Of a DNA stretch of 64,000 nt, positions 63,562 to 64,000 are shown piece after piece. The stretch comes from Rivihabitans pingtungensis (GTDB lineage: Bacteria > Pseudomonadota > Gammaproteobacteria > Burkholderiales > Aquaspirillaceae), in contig NZ_QJKI01000004.1 of NCBI RefSeq assembly GCF_003201855.1, forward strand, positions 147,738-211,737, in the 5' to 3' direction. Numbering within the stretch: position 1 is the stretch's first letter; every line of letters begins with the position of its first letter. The notes beneath the pieces are model-generated. The model was given only the letters and a program-made list of their open reading frames with translations, made no database searches and was not told where the DNA came from. The position numbers and the translations under genes are program-made.

Positions 63562-64000
63562 TGCTTCTGCATCTCACCAGACACCATGAACGCATTGGCC
63601 ACCTGCTCCAGCGTCATGCCACCCGACTGCATCTGTTGCACCCATGCTGCCTTGCCACCGGCGTCCGACTCCCGACCCAGAATCGCCTTGTACAGCATTT
63701 CCACATCGTTCACCGCGTCGCCAGTCAGCACAAAGCCCCGTGCCTTGGCTTCATCGGACTTGATCATATTGATGGCAATGCCACCCAGACTGTAACCCTT
63801 GGATTGCAGATCGCCAAAATAATCAAAACCATACACATCCGCCTGACGCCCCAGCACTTGCAGGTAAGAACCCGCCAGCACCTTCAGCTCGTCACGCGCC
63901 TGGATGGTCTCACTGCTATCAGCAAATTGCAGGGTTTCGGTGTTGACCACCAGCGTGCTCTTGCTGGTGTCGGCATTGTTGATCACCTTGACGTAGCCAT
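63525..64000 (-). CDS. C-terminal part of a DUF4214-domain protein (5' end outside window)
   Basis: The minus-strand frame is open to the window edge, so only the last 157 residues are visible. They contain a DUF4214-type repeat: YLQVLGRQADVYGFDYFGDLQSKGYSLGGIAINMIKSDEA and LYKAILGRESDAGGKAAWVQQMQSGGMTLEQVANAFMVSGEM. Such domains occur in large S-layer or type I-secreted proteins, often with RTX repeats, so a secreted surface protein is likely. The IS remnant abuts its stop. Confidence 0.8.
   Translation of the reverse strand, partial: GYVKVINNADTSKSTLVVNTETLQFADSSETIQARDELKVLAGSYLQVLGRQADVYGFDYFGDLQSKGYSLGGIAINMIKSDEAKARGFVLTGDAVNDVEMLYKAILGRESDAGGKAAWVQQMQSGGMTLEQVANAFMVSGEMQKHYLVQTGWDFLL

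Overview
The window is about 64 kb of GC-rich chromosomal DNA from a motile Gram-negative bacterium. The gene content fits a betaproteobacterium of the order Neisseriales, probably the Chromobacteriaceae or a sister family. The main reasons are two Neisseria-type trimeric porins, the flhB-flhA-flhF-flhG-fliA order, hpnCDE, a dapF-DUF484 pair, and a pdhA-pdhB-E2 set. Genus is an inference. There are no rRNA genes, phage or CRISPR arrays. Most genes are housekeeping.

Layout. 1-4.6 kb: end of a diguanylate cyclase, a small membrane protein, DUF484, dapF, folA and thyA. 4.7-12.2 kb: flagellar block flhB, flhA, flhF, an flhG-like gene whose P-loop lysines are missing, fliA, and a MotC-type stator gene without an adjacent motD. 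12.2-17.3 kb: a heme-monooxygenase-like gene, a PAS-GGDEF-EAL protein, fpr and cysK. 17.4-21.9 kb: minus-strand hpnC-hpnD-hpnE-SDR-lipoprotein cluster. 22-22.8 kb: three identical tRNA-Ala(GGC) genes and one tRNA-Glu(UUC). 23-27.5 kb: radA and a LolD/MacB-like ABC exporter operon. 28-30.7 kb: an RTX-repeat protein. 30.8-33.9 kb: recX, recA and divergent hrcA. 34-38.3 kb: two porins, a thioredoxin-like ferredoxin with a NifZ-family gene, and map. 38.5-47.2 kb: rlmD, a Tat-type dienelactone hydrolase, an L,D-transpeptidase, thrC, hom, alaA and an Mth938-type gene. 47.3-57.9 kb: an MCP-PilZ fusion, arfB, a DEAD-box helicase, a double receiver, a tartronate semialdehyde reductase-like gene with hyi, yebC, and a membrane diguanylate cyclase. 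58-63.1 kb: a coiled-coil protein, dtd, and pyruvate dehydrogenase E1 alpha, E1 beta and E2. The right edge holds a decayed transposase and the C-terminus of a DUF4214 protein.

Three threads join the genes. First, c-di-GMP and motility: two diguanylate cyclases, one GGDEF-EAL protein, a chemoreceptor carrying an intact PilZ domain, and the flagellar export, placement and sigma genes. Second, envelope: hopanoid precursor synthesis, porins, an L,D-transpeptidase and an ABC exporter. Third, amino-acid and one-carbon metabolism.

The least explained signal is a family of about 100-120 bp intergenic inverted-repeat elements. Nine main copies (16232, 20880, 31325, 35982, 38328, 47176, 53585, 54643 and 57886) plus fragments share ends reading GCTCACAAAACCC and its complement. 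Five copies begin exactly at the TAA stop codon of the preceding gene, always in the same orientation relative to that gene. Other points worth attention are twin palindromes between recA and hrcA, an SDR that has lost its Tyr and Lys, a receiver domain without its phospho-acceptor Asp, and a NifZ-ferredoxin pair outside any nif cluster.
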